Below, piece after piece: positions 1-11,373 of a DNA stretch of 64,000 nucleotides. The number at the start of each line of letters is the position of its first letter. Within the stretch, counting starts at the first letter, position 1. The position numbers were made by a program, and so were the translations under genes. This DNA is from Hippophae tibetana. Its lineage: Eukaryota > Streptophyta > Magnoliopsida > Rosales > Elaeagnaceae. The stretch is taken from positions 32,269,843 through 32,333,842 of the forward strand of contig CM072810.1 of NCBI GenBank assembly GCA_037013495.1, written 5' to 3'. The notes under the pieces were generated by a model. It was not told the DNA's origin. It made no database searches and saw nothing but the letters and a program-made list of their open reading frames with translations.

Positions 1-145
1 ATGCATCAGATTGCACAGCTTTTCCTTTCTTTTGTAGCTTCGGACAATTTTTCTTCCAATGGCCTTTCTCATGACAAAAGGCACATTCATCTTTACCAAG
101 TCTTCCTTTTGATAGAGATCTACCTCTCCTTCCTTTATGTTGTGT

Positions 146-820
146 TTATGGACGCCCTCTTACAGACAATGCCTCTGCTGCTTCATTCCTGCTTTCTCTT
201 TTATCTTTCTTTCTAATTTCATAACTATACAAAGCAGTACAAACTTCCTCAAAAGACACTTTATCCTTCCCAATGAGTAAGCTCGTAATAAGATGATCAA
301 ACTCATCAGGAAGGGAAGCTAACAACATCAAGGCTAAATCTTCATCTTTAAAATTTTCATCCATATTTAACAAATCTGCTACTAATTGATTAAAAGCAGT
401 AATGTGGTCGTTTATTGTAGTACCTGGAAGGTATTCAAACCGGAACAACTTCTTCTTCAAATAGAGCCGATTCTGTCCACTCTTCTTCATGAACTTGTTC
501 TCCAACGCCTTCCACAACTTACTTGTGGATGTCTCCTTCATGAACGTGTACTTTTGTTCTCTTGAGAGACACGAACGGATTGTACCACATGCCAATCGGT
601 TGATATTTTTCCACTCTACTTCATCTGCTCCATCTGGTTTCTCTTCTTCAATAGCGATGTCTAGACCTTGTTGAAACAGAGCATCTAGAACTTCGCCTTG
701 CAACATGCCGAAATGAACGGTTCCATCAAACTTCTCCACCTCGAACCTTGCATTCATCACCATAGTTCTACTTGACATGGATGACTGGCCTTTGTTTGAA
801 AGAAATTTTTCTTCCGCCAT
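146..820 (-). mobile_element. copia gag region (UBN2-type)
   Basis: An open - strand segment of 224 residues matches plant copia Gag proteins of the UBN2/Retrotran_gag_2 type. Typical stretches are KLWKALENKF (about residues 81-90), RLYLKKKLFRFEYLPGTTIN (about 97-116) and LLASLPDEFDHL (about 145-156). Just beyond it, at about 45-95, the - strand encodes a CCHC zinc knuckle ([14 protein letters not shown]), the nucleic-acid-binding end of Gag. This is retroelement Gag, which packages element RNA, and not a host gene. Confidence 0.85.
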
Positions 821-916
821 TTCTTCAAATTACAACAACTAGCAACTATATTCCAATAGCAAACAAACGGAATACAAAAAAATTCCTAGGTAGAAACCTT
901 CGACTCTGATACCAAC

Positions 917-1366
917 TGTTGGGAAAATCGGGTATATTTTCCCTATTCTAAGTAGTAACTATTCACTTATGATTTAAATGAATAGAACTCAAACTAACCC
1001 GATAAAATAATGCTATTGGAAATATAATGCTAAAATAAACTAAAACAGATATTGAAACAGAAATATTAAAGCAGAAAAATAATAACACCAGAAATTTAAC
1101 GAGGTTCGGTATAAATGTTACCTAGGTCCTCGAGCGTCGTTGACCACTTCCACTATCTCCAATTGGATGAAGTCCAAAATTACAACTAATTGGGCAAAAT
1201 TGAGCTAATCAATTACCCTTACAAAAGAGAGGAAGATTTACAAATTTTGGGATGTTTACAAATGGTGAGGGAGGGCTTTATTTATAGCCCCAAAACCAAC
1301 ACCCATCTTCATTCCTAATCAATGTGGGACTTTTCTAATTTTCTCACTAAGGAATAATATATAACA
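917..1366 (-). repeat. copia 5' LTR
   Basis: About 450 bp with a TG start and CA end, a TATA box on the - strand and the primer site directly inside. The partner LTR is outside the window, so no LTR-to-LTR age can be given. Confidence 0.7.
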
Positions 1367-1419
1367 GTCTGCCATTAAAATTGGGGATTAAAATTGTAGT
1401 TTCGGGAATAGTTAAGTCA

Positions 1420-1980
1420 TACCAATTGTTGAAAAAATGTTATCTACTCCAAAGCTTGATAGTAGAGAGACTTCAAGGTTTTAGAAAATGAGCTATTGGG
1501 TGTAAAATAATTCACGCCATATGACAATATGAAAAATTTTAGTTAGCAATATGACTCATAAGCTAGTCCATTCAATACTGAATCAACATATATGTTTCAA
1601 TATTAGTCAAATATCTAACAGATAAATGACCAATATTTAAAGCCTTAATTATCTAACAATGAGATAATTAAGGAGATAAAACTTCAACATTTGAATGTAA
1701 GTATATTCCTATAGGGCAAAAGTTACCAGCAAGTATAATATTTTCTTATAAATATTCATCACTGCTCACCATTAATAACACAATTATTTCTACACAAATT
1801 CTTCTTTTCTCAATCACAAACACTAAGATCTAAACTCTCTAACTAAATATCTCCTTGCATCCCTCTGCATCACAAGTAAAGACATTTGTCTCCTCTTTCT
1901 CCTCATTACTTAGACTTATTTAAACATCAGAGGGTCAAAGGCCACCACATCCCGTGGTGGTCTAAGGTTCTAACAGTGTG
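1420..1980 (+). repeat. probable Ty3/gypsy (Tat-like) LTR or LTR end
   Basis: A TATA-like CTTATAAATATTC sits at about 1744, followed by a pyrimidine-rich leader. The stretch CATCAGAGGGTCAAAGGCCACC and the following GTGGTGG resemble the CATCGGAGGG...GGTGGG block common near the 3' end of Tat-type LTRs. The left boundary is not defined. The next 700 bases hold proline-rich, gag-linker-like codons in short pieces. This rests on pattern memory only. Confidence 0.4.
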
Positions 1981-4630
1981 TTTTTTTATTTTCAAGTCTA
2001 CTAGAAGCAATAGGTGCATCCAATCATATATGTTGACAAAAAATGGAATCAATATTGGGCAGAATGAGCGTGCTCTACTAGTTAAATCACAAGTAGAGAT
2101 AATGATCTACAATGCTCTCTATCATTCTGAGTTAAATGGTCCTTGAAAAAAGGTCCTAAAAGTCTACAAGGAAACTGATCCAGAAGAAGTTTATTCTGCA
2201 TAGCTTTTATAGGCTATAACTTTCCGTCCTTTCAAGATGAACCAACCTCTTGAATCGAATAGCTAAGTTTCTGCTAGGGACAATGAGGTCCCACCTCACT
2301 ACGAGCAAGTTGTGCAACCACCTATTTAGGCTGCTAAGACCAAAATTTCGTCCCCAATAAAGGATAGAGAAAAATGGTTCACACTTATTCCAACCATACC
2401 AACAAAGTCACTTGGTTGATACACCTATCACATCATCATCGATCGAGATATAGCCAGACATATGCCATCCACCACCACTACTCAAGGAGTGGTTGTACAA
2501 AGTGTGTCGAAAAAATAATGTTCGTCCAAACTCAGTAGTGCCGCCTATAGGCCACAAGCACCTGAACCTGAAGACAACCCTTTGGTATCTTTCAATGCCT
2601 ATTGTGCACCAGATTTACTCCATAGCCACATAAGCTTAGGTCGGAGAAGTGAACCTCTTCGATGAGTTCTAAGCTTATGAGTTAGACAAACAGGTTCAGT
2701 CTATACGGTCTATGAAGCAACATGCATGCACCATAACCACTACGACCAAATGATGGCTTAATGATTTACACCTTTAAAGAGTTAGGCATTCTGGACTGCC
2801 AGACATGGAAACCCATTTGGCTAGACATAGTGGCACAACCAAAAAGGGACACACCTTTCACTTTTCTATCTAGTCGAGTATCTTTTGTACAAATCTTGAA
2901 ATCCATACATAATTTGATAAATTCGACACCACTATCTGAAATATCACGTGCCAAATAGCCTTCTTACAAAATTTCAAGACCACACACGCCATAAAGCACC
3001 GCCAGTACGAAAGGATGCATGACATAACTATTTTGTGTAGAATAGGGGAAAACGATAAGATAATTTCAATGATTGTATACTCATTTTTGGATATAAATGC
3101 AAAAATTAATGGACAAAAATGTGTGTAGGGAGAAACCATTCACATATCCAATTCAGTCAAAATTATGGGAAAATGATCACCCACTATTCCATTCATCCAA
3201 TGCATCGAAATAATATTTGGAGAAACATTATCTACTCCTTATGTTATCATCATTACAATGTTCTTAAAGATTGGTCAATATTTTTCAAAAAATAATGAAA
3301 TAAAGAACTATTTCTAACACTCAAAATGATGAGGAATGCCTTACAGGGCCATAGGTCACTAGTACACTTCCTATCCTAGATAATGTCCATATGGCCTATT
3401 CTAATGCCCATAATGAACAGGATCTGACTCGTACCTATACAAAGTTCAATTGATGACTTAACCTATCACGATGGGAACCAACCTCATGAGCCACTAGACA
3501 TAGTCCACCCATAAAGTGCAAAGTCATCCAACTATGGGTGCCAAAGATGTGTCCCCCCGGACCGTCCATCCTGGATTAGTTGGGACCACCTTGGGTGGCT
3601 TCTATCCATCATGATGCACTTGAGGCCCACATGTGAGGATACTTTGTCCAATATATTTATGTTAAACATAGGACCTCAGCATGTGATCGTCACCCCATAA
3701 ATCATCACCCATGATGGTACTAAAAATGGTCAGAGTACATAAAAAAATTCAAGGCATGAGACCATGTGTCTACCTTGAAATCATGAGACTATTTTAGAGT
3801 ACTTCCACAACCATGTTTCATCAACAAAGACCCTTATGGCATCTTTCGATGCCTTGAGCACCATACCTCACAGGCCACATGTTCCATATTAGTGCTTCAA
3901 AATCCTACAATCTCACAAATAGATGTGACCCACGGTTAGGATATTTATATAATGAAATAAAGTGTGCAACCTAAAATTACACCCTACCAAAAAGTTGGAT
4001 TGTGAGGTGTACAACCATCACATATATCCAAGGGTGCATACCTCCATATGAATTATTTCAAAAAGGAGTTATGTGAGAATATCCCTAGAGTGCACTTTAG
4101 AAAGCAACCCAAGTTTCATATGAGAACACTTGGTGAGATCAACATAATCAACCAAGTTTAGACCCAGACTTAATGAAGTAACACGTCATGTCCAACTAAA
4201 GGACAAAATATGTGTCTATTCACATATTGAAGGTCTAGAACAATTTTCCAACTCCATATACATTACATAAGTTCACATGATACCCAAGAGATGAGCATGG
4301 GTCGAAAAGGCCTCGTAATAAAGTTTCAAAATGCCATTCTTAAACATATCATCGCCACCAAAAGCTCTAGAGTTAATAATTTTTTTAAATGAGAAGAAAG
4401 TAGCACAACATGCCACTCATAAGGAACAACATGGGACAAACAATCCCTTACTAAGATAAAAAAAGTCAATGCTTCAAGTAAGCTTTTATTTTAATAAAAA
4501 TTATGTTTACAAGTATTTGGGCCAAGCTTATCTACACATGAAATTCGGAAAGGATAGGAAATACCAAATTACAAAAGGACTGTAAGGTGTAGACTATGAA
4601 ATGTCACATGCCAGTACCCTAAAGGTTAAA

Positions 4631-5000
4631 AGTTGTTATAACTTCTGCACTTCTACGGGTCATGCTTGAGCTTTGAACAGGTAACAACGACACCTCCTGT
4701 TTAGGAGTTGCTACAACTTATACACCTCATTTTTACGGGCCATGTTGGACCTTCAAATAGGTAGCAATTACAACCTAAGTTCAAAAATTGAAATAACTTC
4801 TATACCCTATCTCTACGTACCATGTTGGACCTTCAAATTGCTAGCAACTATGCCTTGGGTTCAGAAGTTGCTATAACTTATGTACCTTACCTCTATAGGC
4901 TATGCTAAATCATTAATAAGTAGCAACCACATCCTAGGTTCAAAAGTTGCTATAACTTCTACACCTCATCCATACAAACATAGATTTGCTTATATTAGGG
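4631..5000. repeat. tandem array, about 80-bp unit, five degenerate copies
   Basis: The motif AGTTGCTATAACTT(C/A)T recurs at 4631, 4706, 4786 (as AATTGAAATAACTTC), 4866 and 4945, giving spacings of 75, 80, 80 and 79 bases. Each unit also holds a variant of CATGTTGGACCTTCAAAT followed by GTAGCAA. The copies are well diverged from each other, so the array is old. Confidence 0.8.
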
Positions 5001-5339
5001 ACCCGAAGTTTCTAAACCCAATCGTTGATAAAAAGCATAGAGCATGATCAAAGGGTAATAACACTCACGATAGGATGGAATAATTCACCAAGGACCACAA
5101 AAGTTTTCTAAGTCTTAAGACTTAATGCTTGGGTGAATTGATGTACTCAAGCATACTAAGCAAAGGGTTTGGTATAACAGGAATATCCTGGTTTAAAAAA
5201 AACCATCCTTTCTTACACATAATAAAAACAAGTCATATAAAAATTACAAAGTCTAGGCACAAATGCAATGGGTAAATGGTTAAATAAAAAATGACTAGGC
5301 TAGCTAACGAACACAACATATATGAGCCAAATGATACAC

Positions 5340-5520
5340 GGTTAGACATGACATATATGACCCAACATGGTACATGTTTGGACATGGTACATGTGGCCCA
5401 ACATGGCACATGTGGCCTAACATGGCACATGTGGCCAATCATGATACACATGGACAAACATAGCACATGTGAGTGGATATGATACACATGGTCAAACATG
5501 GCCCACGTGGCCAAAACAAA
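5340..5520. repeat. 19-bp minisatellite
   Basis: Units of the type ACATGGCACATGTGGCCCA recur at 5365, 5382, 5401, 5420, 5439 and 5458, mostly 19 bases apart, with weaker copies to about 5520. The core GGCACATGTGGCC is close to a palindrome. Reading frames on both strands here are by-products of the repeat. Confidence 0.8.
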
Positions 5521-6561
5521 TGAGTATAGCTGGATATAGCATATGTGGTGGGACACAATGTATATGCCCAACTAAAGTACATGTCATAGTGTACCAGCAA
5601 CAGGTGCACACTATAGTGTACCAACATCATAGATCCTAATAAGTGACATGCTCAAAGAGCACCCATCATCTCGAAATGAGACCACATAATTGGACCTCAC
5701 GAAAAAGTAAAAGAAGTATATAGATGAAACATAAGTATAGAGTTATAAGTACATGATTCAAAAGTACAGAAACAGCAAAGCAATATGGCATATACATATA
5801 TGATAACTGTATATTATATATATATTTTGTCCATTTTATTAATTATAATTGCTATGTTCTTAATATTTTTAGTTAATTTTAATTTATTAAATTAATATTT
5901 ACTATTAGTTTTTTAAGAAATATATTTTTAATTGCAAATAATAAAAGCTGAAAATATAATTTGAATTAAAAGTGGGCTTAATTGCAAATATCAAAAGTTT
6001 AAAAGTTAATTTGAATTAAATTGGAGAGCAAAAATATAATTAAATAAAATTTGTTTTTCTGGGCAAGAAAGGGAGGACCATGTGTGCCATTATCAACGCG
6101 TATCATGCACCGTTAGATCATACAATTAACGGTGAGTATCAGGGGAGTGTGATACAGACACGACATGGGCGATTGGATATGTTTCCCAGATTGCACACTA
6201 CTAGGCGCGCAGAGTGGGACCCATCTGGCCTCGTAGGCCGGCGTGCAGGGTAGGACCCACGTGTTTGTTGCCCAAAAAATTTTCCCATGCGACGCGGTCC
6301 ATGTAATCTATGTGTGCCCTCCCATTCCATTGAATACGAAGCTACCATGTGTCTTGTTATTTCTTCCAGCAAATCAAATGATGACATGTGGCATGAGCTT
6401 TATAAAATAAAAGTACAGAAACGGTGCATGCTTTCTAGCTGGTTTCGTGTCTCCTACGCGTGTTAAATATTATTTTCGATGTAATATTCTATCCCCCACT
6501 TTTACACACGTGATTGTAAAAAAAATATTTTGTGAGGTATTTTCTTTTAGAGATCTGAAGC

Positions 6562-6568
6562 TATAAAT
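6562..6568 (+). promoter_or_regulatory. TATA box of LTR-like repeat copy A
   Basis: TATAAAT lies in CTATAAATAGG, about 50 bases before the conserved hairpin. The same arrangement is found inverted in copy B (20541-20547). Confidence 0.6.
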
Positions 6569-6614
6569 AGGTGATTATTGCGATAAAATTAGGGGGTTGG
6601 ATAGAGGACTGTGG

Positions 6615-6649
6615 AACACGCAGAAGCCATTTTTGGCTTCTGTTGTGTT
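6615..6649 (+). other. perfect hairpin in the presumed leader of copy A
   Basis: CAGAAGCCA (6621-6629) pairs exactly with TGGCTTCTG (6634-6642) around a TTTT loop. Outside a small asymmetric loop, AACAC (6615-6619) pairs with GTGTT (6645-6649). The structure is kept perfectly in copy B although the sequence around it has diverged. Confidence 0.8.
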
Positions 6650-7285
6650 TCTGCGTAGGAGAAATTAGAGAACAGAAACACTTTTAAGTTTCTTTTTGTT
6701 TTTTCTTCATCTAATATTCCTTAAATGCTTTAATATTTTTGTTTTGTAATTTTAATTTTTGTTATGAAGTAATTTAATTTTTCTAGGGTTGCGTTGTAGC
6801 TTAATTTATGAAGCTTGAATGAATTATTTTTGAAAGATTTATGATATTTTTAATTTTTTTATTCTATTTGTGGCACTTAAATAAACTTGGAAGAGGCATT
6901 TTTGTGTGTTGCTCATGGATAGGAATAACAGAGTGGATATTTTAACGAGATGTGTCTATATGGAGCTCAAAAGAGATATATGGATAAAATTAGGAGTTCT
7001 TGGTTGACAAATTAAATTAAAAAATATATATAAATCAAGAGAAAATACTATGATTTGAGTGGACTAATTTGGTGAAAATGCAATCCTAGAATGTTTTTAT
7101 ATATTTTGTTATAAAAATCTTAGTTAATACTCCATCAACTTTCGATTGTTTGGATAAAATTAGAGTGAAACAATTTTAGTACTTAACAAACTGTAGTAAA
7201 AAATCTCGTGGCAACGATATTTTACTTATCAATTTATTACTTGTGACTGTGTATACTTGCACGTTTTCATGTTCTCTCAAAGAGA

Positions 7286-8865
7286 CAACAAGTTTTTGGA
7301 CCTCGAAATGAGATCACATAATTGGACCTCGAAATGAGATCACATAATGGAACGACTTTGATGAAATCACAATAAAAGCACCCAACGCAATGGGTCATGA
7401 ACTTATACCATCCACAATCAACATTGATTATTTCAAAACTACTTGAACAAAAAATTAAAGGGGCTAGAACTTACTATCCAAGCATAAGGGTTTTCACCCC
7501 CGGTATGGCTACTACAAGGTGCAAACCTTAGTAAGTAAATCACTCTGAAAGTAAAAATTCTGAAGTGCATGTTAAGACATCTCTGGTCTCTAAGACCAAT
7601 TGAAGGTTACAAAGCATAGACTTCCACCTCATACGAACTTGATCTAATGGGCCACAATGCCATGTCCACTACCTTCCCAAGTCATGCCACATTATGTGTC
7701 CTCCTAGAAAATAGACACCATTAATGGTGCACTTTTAGATGTCCTTCTTTATTGGGTACATTTCTAAAGTGTTCGACCACATGTCTACATTCTGGAAAAG
7801 GTTTGGGAATGAGTCAACCACATAATTTATAGATCAAGATGTTGGTCCTATCAAAACTTGAGGCAATCAAGACATGATCCTCCACTACCTGGACCTTTTA
7901 AAAAAGTCCAGACCTCTATGCACCCACAAGACTTCTCTCATACAAGGGACAAAAGATCCTAAATGTTAAAGAGTGAGGATATCTACAAAAGTATCATTAA
8001 AACACTCATATGTATGTAGTCCTCTAAAAAAAGTGTTTATTACATCTATAGATCATGTAAGAAACCATCACCTAACTATACATGCACCTGGTCATTAATT
8101 CATGAACAAGAATTGCCTATACCATGGTCGGACACTCCATGAGTGGTCAGACCATGGTTAGACACATCATGAATGGTTGAACACACCATATCTGGTGGAC
8201 CATGGCTAGTTGGATCTTGGTCGTCCACTCCTTTATTAGCCCTTCACTTGACAATCACTTCACGCAACCCATTTTGGTTCTTGCATACTCGATCTTGTGA
8301 TGGTAGAGTTTAATCTCGTTCATTAGTCACTCCATCCTTTATTAAGCTTTTGGGTAGCCCATGGGATTACAAGTCTACACACTTGGATCCATATTCTTTC
8401 TTTAATAATAGGAAAGTGAACCTATTGAGTAGTGTCTTTGACGCCAACATTACTCCTTAACCAAGAGTTCGATAAAGAATCTGTAAAAATCACTAGCAAT
8501 AAGACATCATCACATATATTGTAAGTGCTCGGGAGAAACAAAAAATCAAAAATAGTCATATAGGTGATGTTAGGATATGTGATACTTAAGGACTGGTCCT
8601 AGGTTCGAGGCTTGAGAAAGGTGAAAGAAACTCGTTAACGTACCTCGGATAGGATATGGAGTCTATAGACCCTCCCATAATAGAGTACATTTCTATATGG
8701 AAAATTATGTATAGAATTTGTGAAAAAATTGCATATAGAACCAAGGATTGAATGAGGAAAAGCTTCAAAAAATATTGTTACTCCAAAACCCTAAGAAGTT
8801 TTAGCAAAAACAAGCTCTTAAACTATCCAATATTATACAATCAAAAATATTTTGACAATTGTTTC

Positions 8866-8870
<5 letters not shown>
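7286..8870. other. non-coding, unassigned repetitive-looking stretch
   Basis: No gene is seen. At 7303 and 7329 there are two copies, 26 bases apart, of TCGAAATGAGATCACATAAT, which is also present at 5671 on the other side of copy A. Near 8120-8210 a short motif ACCATGG(T/C)(T/C)(G/A)G recurs at about 30-base spacing. It is probably the continuation of the degenerate element into which copy A inserted. Confidence 0.4.

Positions 8871-8871
<1 letters not shown>

Positions 8872-8941
<70 letters not shown>
8872..8941. repeat. (TA)n microsatellite, about 35 repeats
   Basis: An uninterrupted TA run of about 70 bases. It produces Tyr-Ile-rich frames on both strands that are not genes. Confidence 0.98.
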
Positions 8942-8944
<3 letters not shown>

Positions 8945-10080
8945 GTTGCTTAGAATGGTTACTAGGTATGTAGGATAGCTCACGAGATGACAAGTTCTTC
9001 CCCAAACGCATGAGTTTTTTGTTCAAAAGGTTCCCTAAGGAAACTTTCAAGTTAATTCCTTGGCTTTGGCAAAGTGATATTAAGTTGGAGCAATCTACTT
9101 CTATGCTTCACGGTTAATCAATTTTAACTCCCTAATATATGTCATCGTAGATTAAGGAGAGTATTCAGTTTCTATATATGTTGAAAGAAACAACGAGGTT
9201 CATTTTCATTTTCTGAAATTATTGAGTCTGTTCATCTTTAATCTTTGATTTGAAAGCTCTGTCTTTTTCCATGTCATTAGCTTGCATTCAATTTAATTTG
9301 GCTTCTGATTCTTCATTTTGATAATTATCTCAACAGTCCTTTAATAAGATTATGGGCTTAAAAACTTTGGGCTGCACAACTTGAGAGTTTATTCTCAAAG
9401 GGCGTGCTATAGTATTGTCTTTTATTTCTTAGACTTGTAGATGAAAATAGGGCTACTATTACAGTCTTCTTAATTTTTACTTTTTTTTTAAATAATAAAA
9501 ATGATCGTTTTTAAAATTTATAACCATAAAAATAGCACTTATCATGTTATGTTTATATATTCTTACTATTCAAAAAATTAAGCTCATGGTTTCACATTGA
9601 ATTCTATCTAATGACACCATTCAAGTTGAACTTCGATCATTTAGATCAATTTAATATTGATCTTCTTCCAATTCGACCATATTCAATATTATTAGGTGTT
9701 ATTTTTATTATTATAAATGTTAAGTATGTTATATTATATAATTTTTTAAAATTGTTTTCTCATGACACGTATGTGATCTTAAAAGAAAGTGACTTGACTA
9801 TAATTTAACATGATATTAGATTGGATATCAGTGGTCTTTTATATCATCCAAAAGGAATTGAACTTTATAAACAATTGATAATTGTTGATTTGAAGGCCCA
9901 AATTTTAGAACGAGAGATCTGAATTTGGAATTCGGGATTTACATAAGCATTATTTATAATCAAGAATAAAATAGATAAAAATAAGGGTTAATAATTAAAA
10001 GGTATATTTTGAACGAGAAGAAAAACTTAATTTATCAATAATATGTCTTTATTCATAGCTAAATCTTAAATCTTAAATAC
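8942..10080. other. AT-rich non-coding stretch
   Basis: No domain, RNA gene or transposon end was recognised. Sequence from about 9240 to 9480 looks like intron or 3' flank (T-rich, stop-rich in all frames). It may belong to the same lost host gene as the LRR exon downstream, but nothing shows this directly. Confidence 0.3.
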
Positions 10081-10099
10081 TAGTTATTTTAGTCTTTTT

Positions 10100-10107
10100 A
10101 ATATATA

Positions 10108-10143
<36 letters not shown>

Positions 10144-10175
10144 TGTATGTATGTATGTATGTATGTATGTATGTA
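10100..10175. repeat. compound (AT)n(GTAT)n microsatellite
   Basis: About 8 AT dinucleotides run straight into about 15 GTAT tetranucleotides. The open Met-Tyr-Val-Cys frame here is a repeat artefact. Confidence 0.97.
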
Positions 10176-10809
10176 TATGTTTTTTAAATTTGTATCTTTC
10201 ATTTACTAAAAATGCTATTTTTGTCCTTTTTTATCCACTATATATATTAGATCTTTTATACTTTGAAGTTGGCTTTAATTTTCCTTTACTTTTTCCACAA
10301 TGGTGATCCGACTTTCATGGATCCAAATATATTTGCTTCAGTTGATGGAATAAGATTTCTTCTTTTTATATTATATTGTCTAACACTCTTCTTAGAGTTG
10401 GAGATGATGTTACATTGTCAAACACTCGTCTTCAACTATAAAATCTTATCTTTTATACTCTTTACTTGAACTAAAGGTTTTATATGGTATCATAGGTTTG
10501 AACAGCCATGATATCCTAATTTTTGTATCAAGTTTAAGTCTTAATTACCTTCTTTTTAACAAAGCTTAAGTTGATATTGTTTAATACTATGTATGTTGTG
10601 ACTTACGGACAAACTTATGCATCTTTACAAACAATATTAAAATCTAAATGAAAAATATTTTACTTGAACAGTTGTGATGAATCGGAACGAGTCAATCTGC
10701 GTTTCAAATTGTAAGTGCCAAACAATCATATTTTTGTGGGCTATCTATGTTTGATTTATATGCTTCGTAAGTATTATGAAATTTCACTATTAATATGTAT
10801 GAATTGCAG

Positions 10810-10866
10810 GGATCTTTCCTATAACAAACTAAACGGAACAATTCCACCAAGTCTTGGAGAAATACC
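10810..10866 (+). pseudogene. orphan leucine-rich-repeat exon (LRR receptor-like remnant)
   Basis: A 57-bp exon-like stretch is bounded by TTGCAG on the left and GTAAGT on the right, both good plant splice signals. After one leading base it reads DLSYNKLNGTIPPSLGEI, exactly one plant extracellular LRR (LxLSxNxLxGxIPxxLG). One-repeat exons of this kind occur in plant LRR receptor kinases and malectin/LRR receptor-like proteins. A second possible short exon at about 10668-10711 ends in another GTAAGT. No kinase, malectin or further LRR exon was found within several kb, so this is either a broken gene or a fragment carried by a transposon. If functional it would be part of a surface receptor ectodomain. 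Confidence 0.65.
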
Positions 10867-11087
10867 GTAAGTCATTGGGTTCCTATTTTTGCAAGTGTGC
10901 AACTAAATTATACATCGTTCTCTTTTTAGGCCGATAGATGTATAGTGGAGCGAGCTCTTTTTTCAGTACATCTATCTTGATTTAGGCAGCCTTGTGTTTG
11001 TGAGTTTCGTGATCTTTAGGCTCGTATTCAAATAATATTTATATAACTAAAATCAATAAGAGTCTACAACTCTAATGTAATTAGACT

Positions 11088-11373
11088 GGTTAGAAACTTG
11101 GGTCTAACTCAATCTAATAATATCTCATTGAGTTAAAGATTGTCTAGAAATTTTACTGTCTTAAAAGTCTCCCTCCACACGGACAGAGGTGGTCTCACAA
11201 ATCCACGGTGAGACGGTTAAAAACAAAATCCAAGTCACCGATCAAGCCAAGCCCAGTTTTGATACCATGTTAGAAACTCAGGCCTAACTAAGACAATAAA
11301 GTTGTTTATAAATTTAGGAAACCCTTAACTCAATGAGATCTTATTAGATTGAATTAGGCCTAAATTTCTAACA
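11088..11373. mobile_element. small inverted-repeat element (MITE or TRIM-like)
   Basis: The stretch at 11088-11160 (TTAGAAACTTGGGTCTAACT, TCTCATTGAGTTAA) is matched in inverted orientation by 11305-11373 (TTAACTCAATGAGATCTTAT, CCTAAATTTCTAACA). Next to the inner edge, TTTTGATACCA followed by TGTTAGAA at about 11260-11280 looks like a reverse-strand copia primer site beside an LTR start. It could be a TRIM with rearranged ends or a foldback MITE. No coding sequence is present. Confidence 0.5.

Larger units (their letters stand above)
1..1366 (-). mobile_element. Ty1/copia retrotransposon, 5' part (LTR, primer site, gag); runs off the left edge
   Basis: On the - strand the order is LTR (917-1366), primer-binding site, then gag reading leftward out of the window. 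The LTR starts TGTTGGG on the + strand and closes at a CA near 1366. A TATA motif on the - strand (GCTATAAATAAAG, about 1271-1284) lies inside it. Next to the LTR the - strand reads TGGTATCAGAGTCG, the usual copia primer site matching initiator tRNA-Met. Protease, integrase and reverse transcriptase would lie to the left of base 1, so the state of the whole element cannot be judged. The outer LTR boundary is uncertain by tens of bases. Confidence 0.85.
1981..5640 (+). mobile_element. decayed, probably Tat-like gypsy interior; no host gene seen
   Basis: No reading frame longer than about 90 codons survives and no protein domain is firmly recognised. Its position after an LTR-like block and the tandem arrays at 4631-5000 and 5340-5520 fit the interior and 3' region of a degenerate gypsy element, a place where Tat-lineage elements are known to carry arrays. 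Assignment is by context and remains weak. Confidence 0.35.
5809..7285 (+). repeat. large LTR-like repeat, copy A (solo-LTR candidate)
   Basis: This block is homologous over its length to the inverted copy at 19685-21449. Matches are seen at the left end (TTTATTAATTATAATTGCTATGTTCTT), in the TATA and hairpin region (6562-6649), in the middle (ACTTAAATAAACTTGGAAGAGGCATTTTTGTGT) and at the right end (CTTGCACGTTTT). It has a plant promoter layout: TATAAAT at 6562-6568, then a conserved hairpin at 6615-6649. No coding capacity is visible. The size of about 1.5 kb and promoter in the middle fit a long LTR, probably gypsy, but TG/CA ends and target duplication are not proven. Confidence 0.6.

Noticed and set aside
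2761-3139. Overlapping short frames of 62-89 codons on both strands
   Set aside because: No domain, no splice context and mutually exclusive; probably noise in degenerate repeat sequence.
5233-5630. Cys/His/Met-rich frames on both strands
   Set aside because: They arise from the 19-bp minisatellite; the regular Cys/His spacing is not a zinc finger.
6139-6387. 82-codon - strand frame, and a similar frame at 20812-21021
   Set aside because: Both are in the promoter part of the LTR-like repeat; the frames are not conserved between the two copies.
8752-8983. Open frames of Tyr-Ile repeats on both strands
   Set aside because: They are translations of the (TA)n microsatellite.
10115-10306. Met-Tyr-Val-Cys repeat frame
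   Set aside because: By-product of the GTAT tetranucleotide run.
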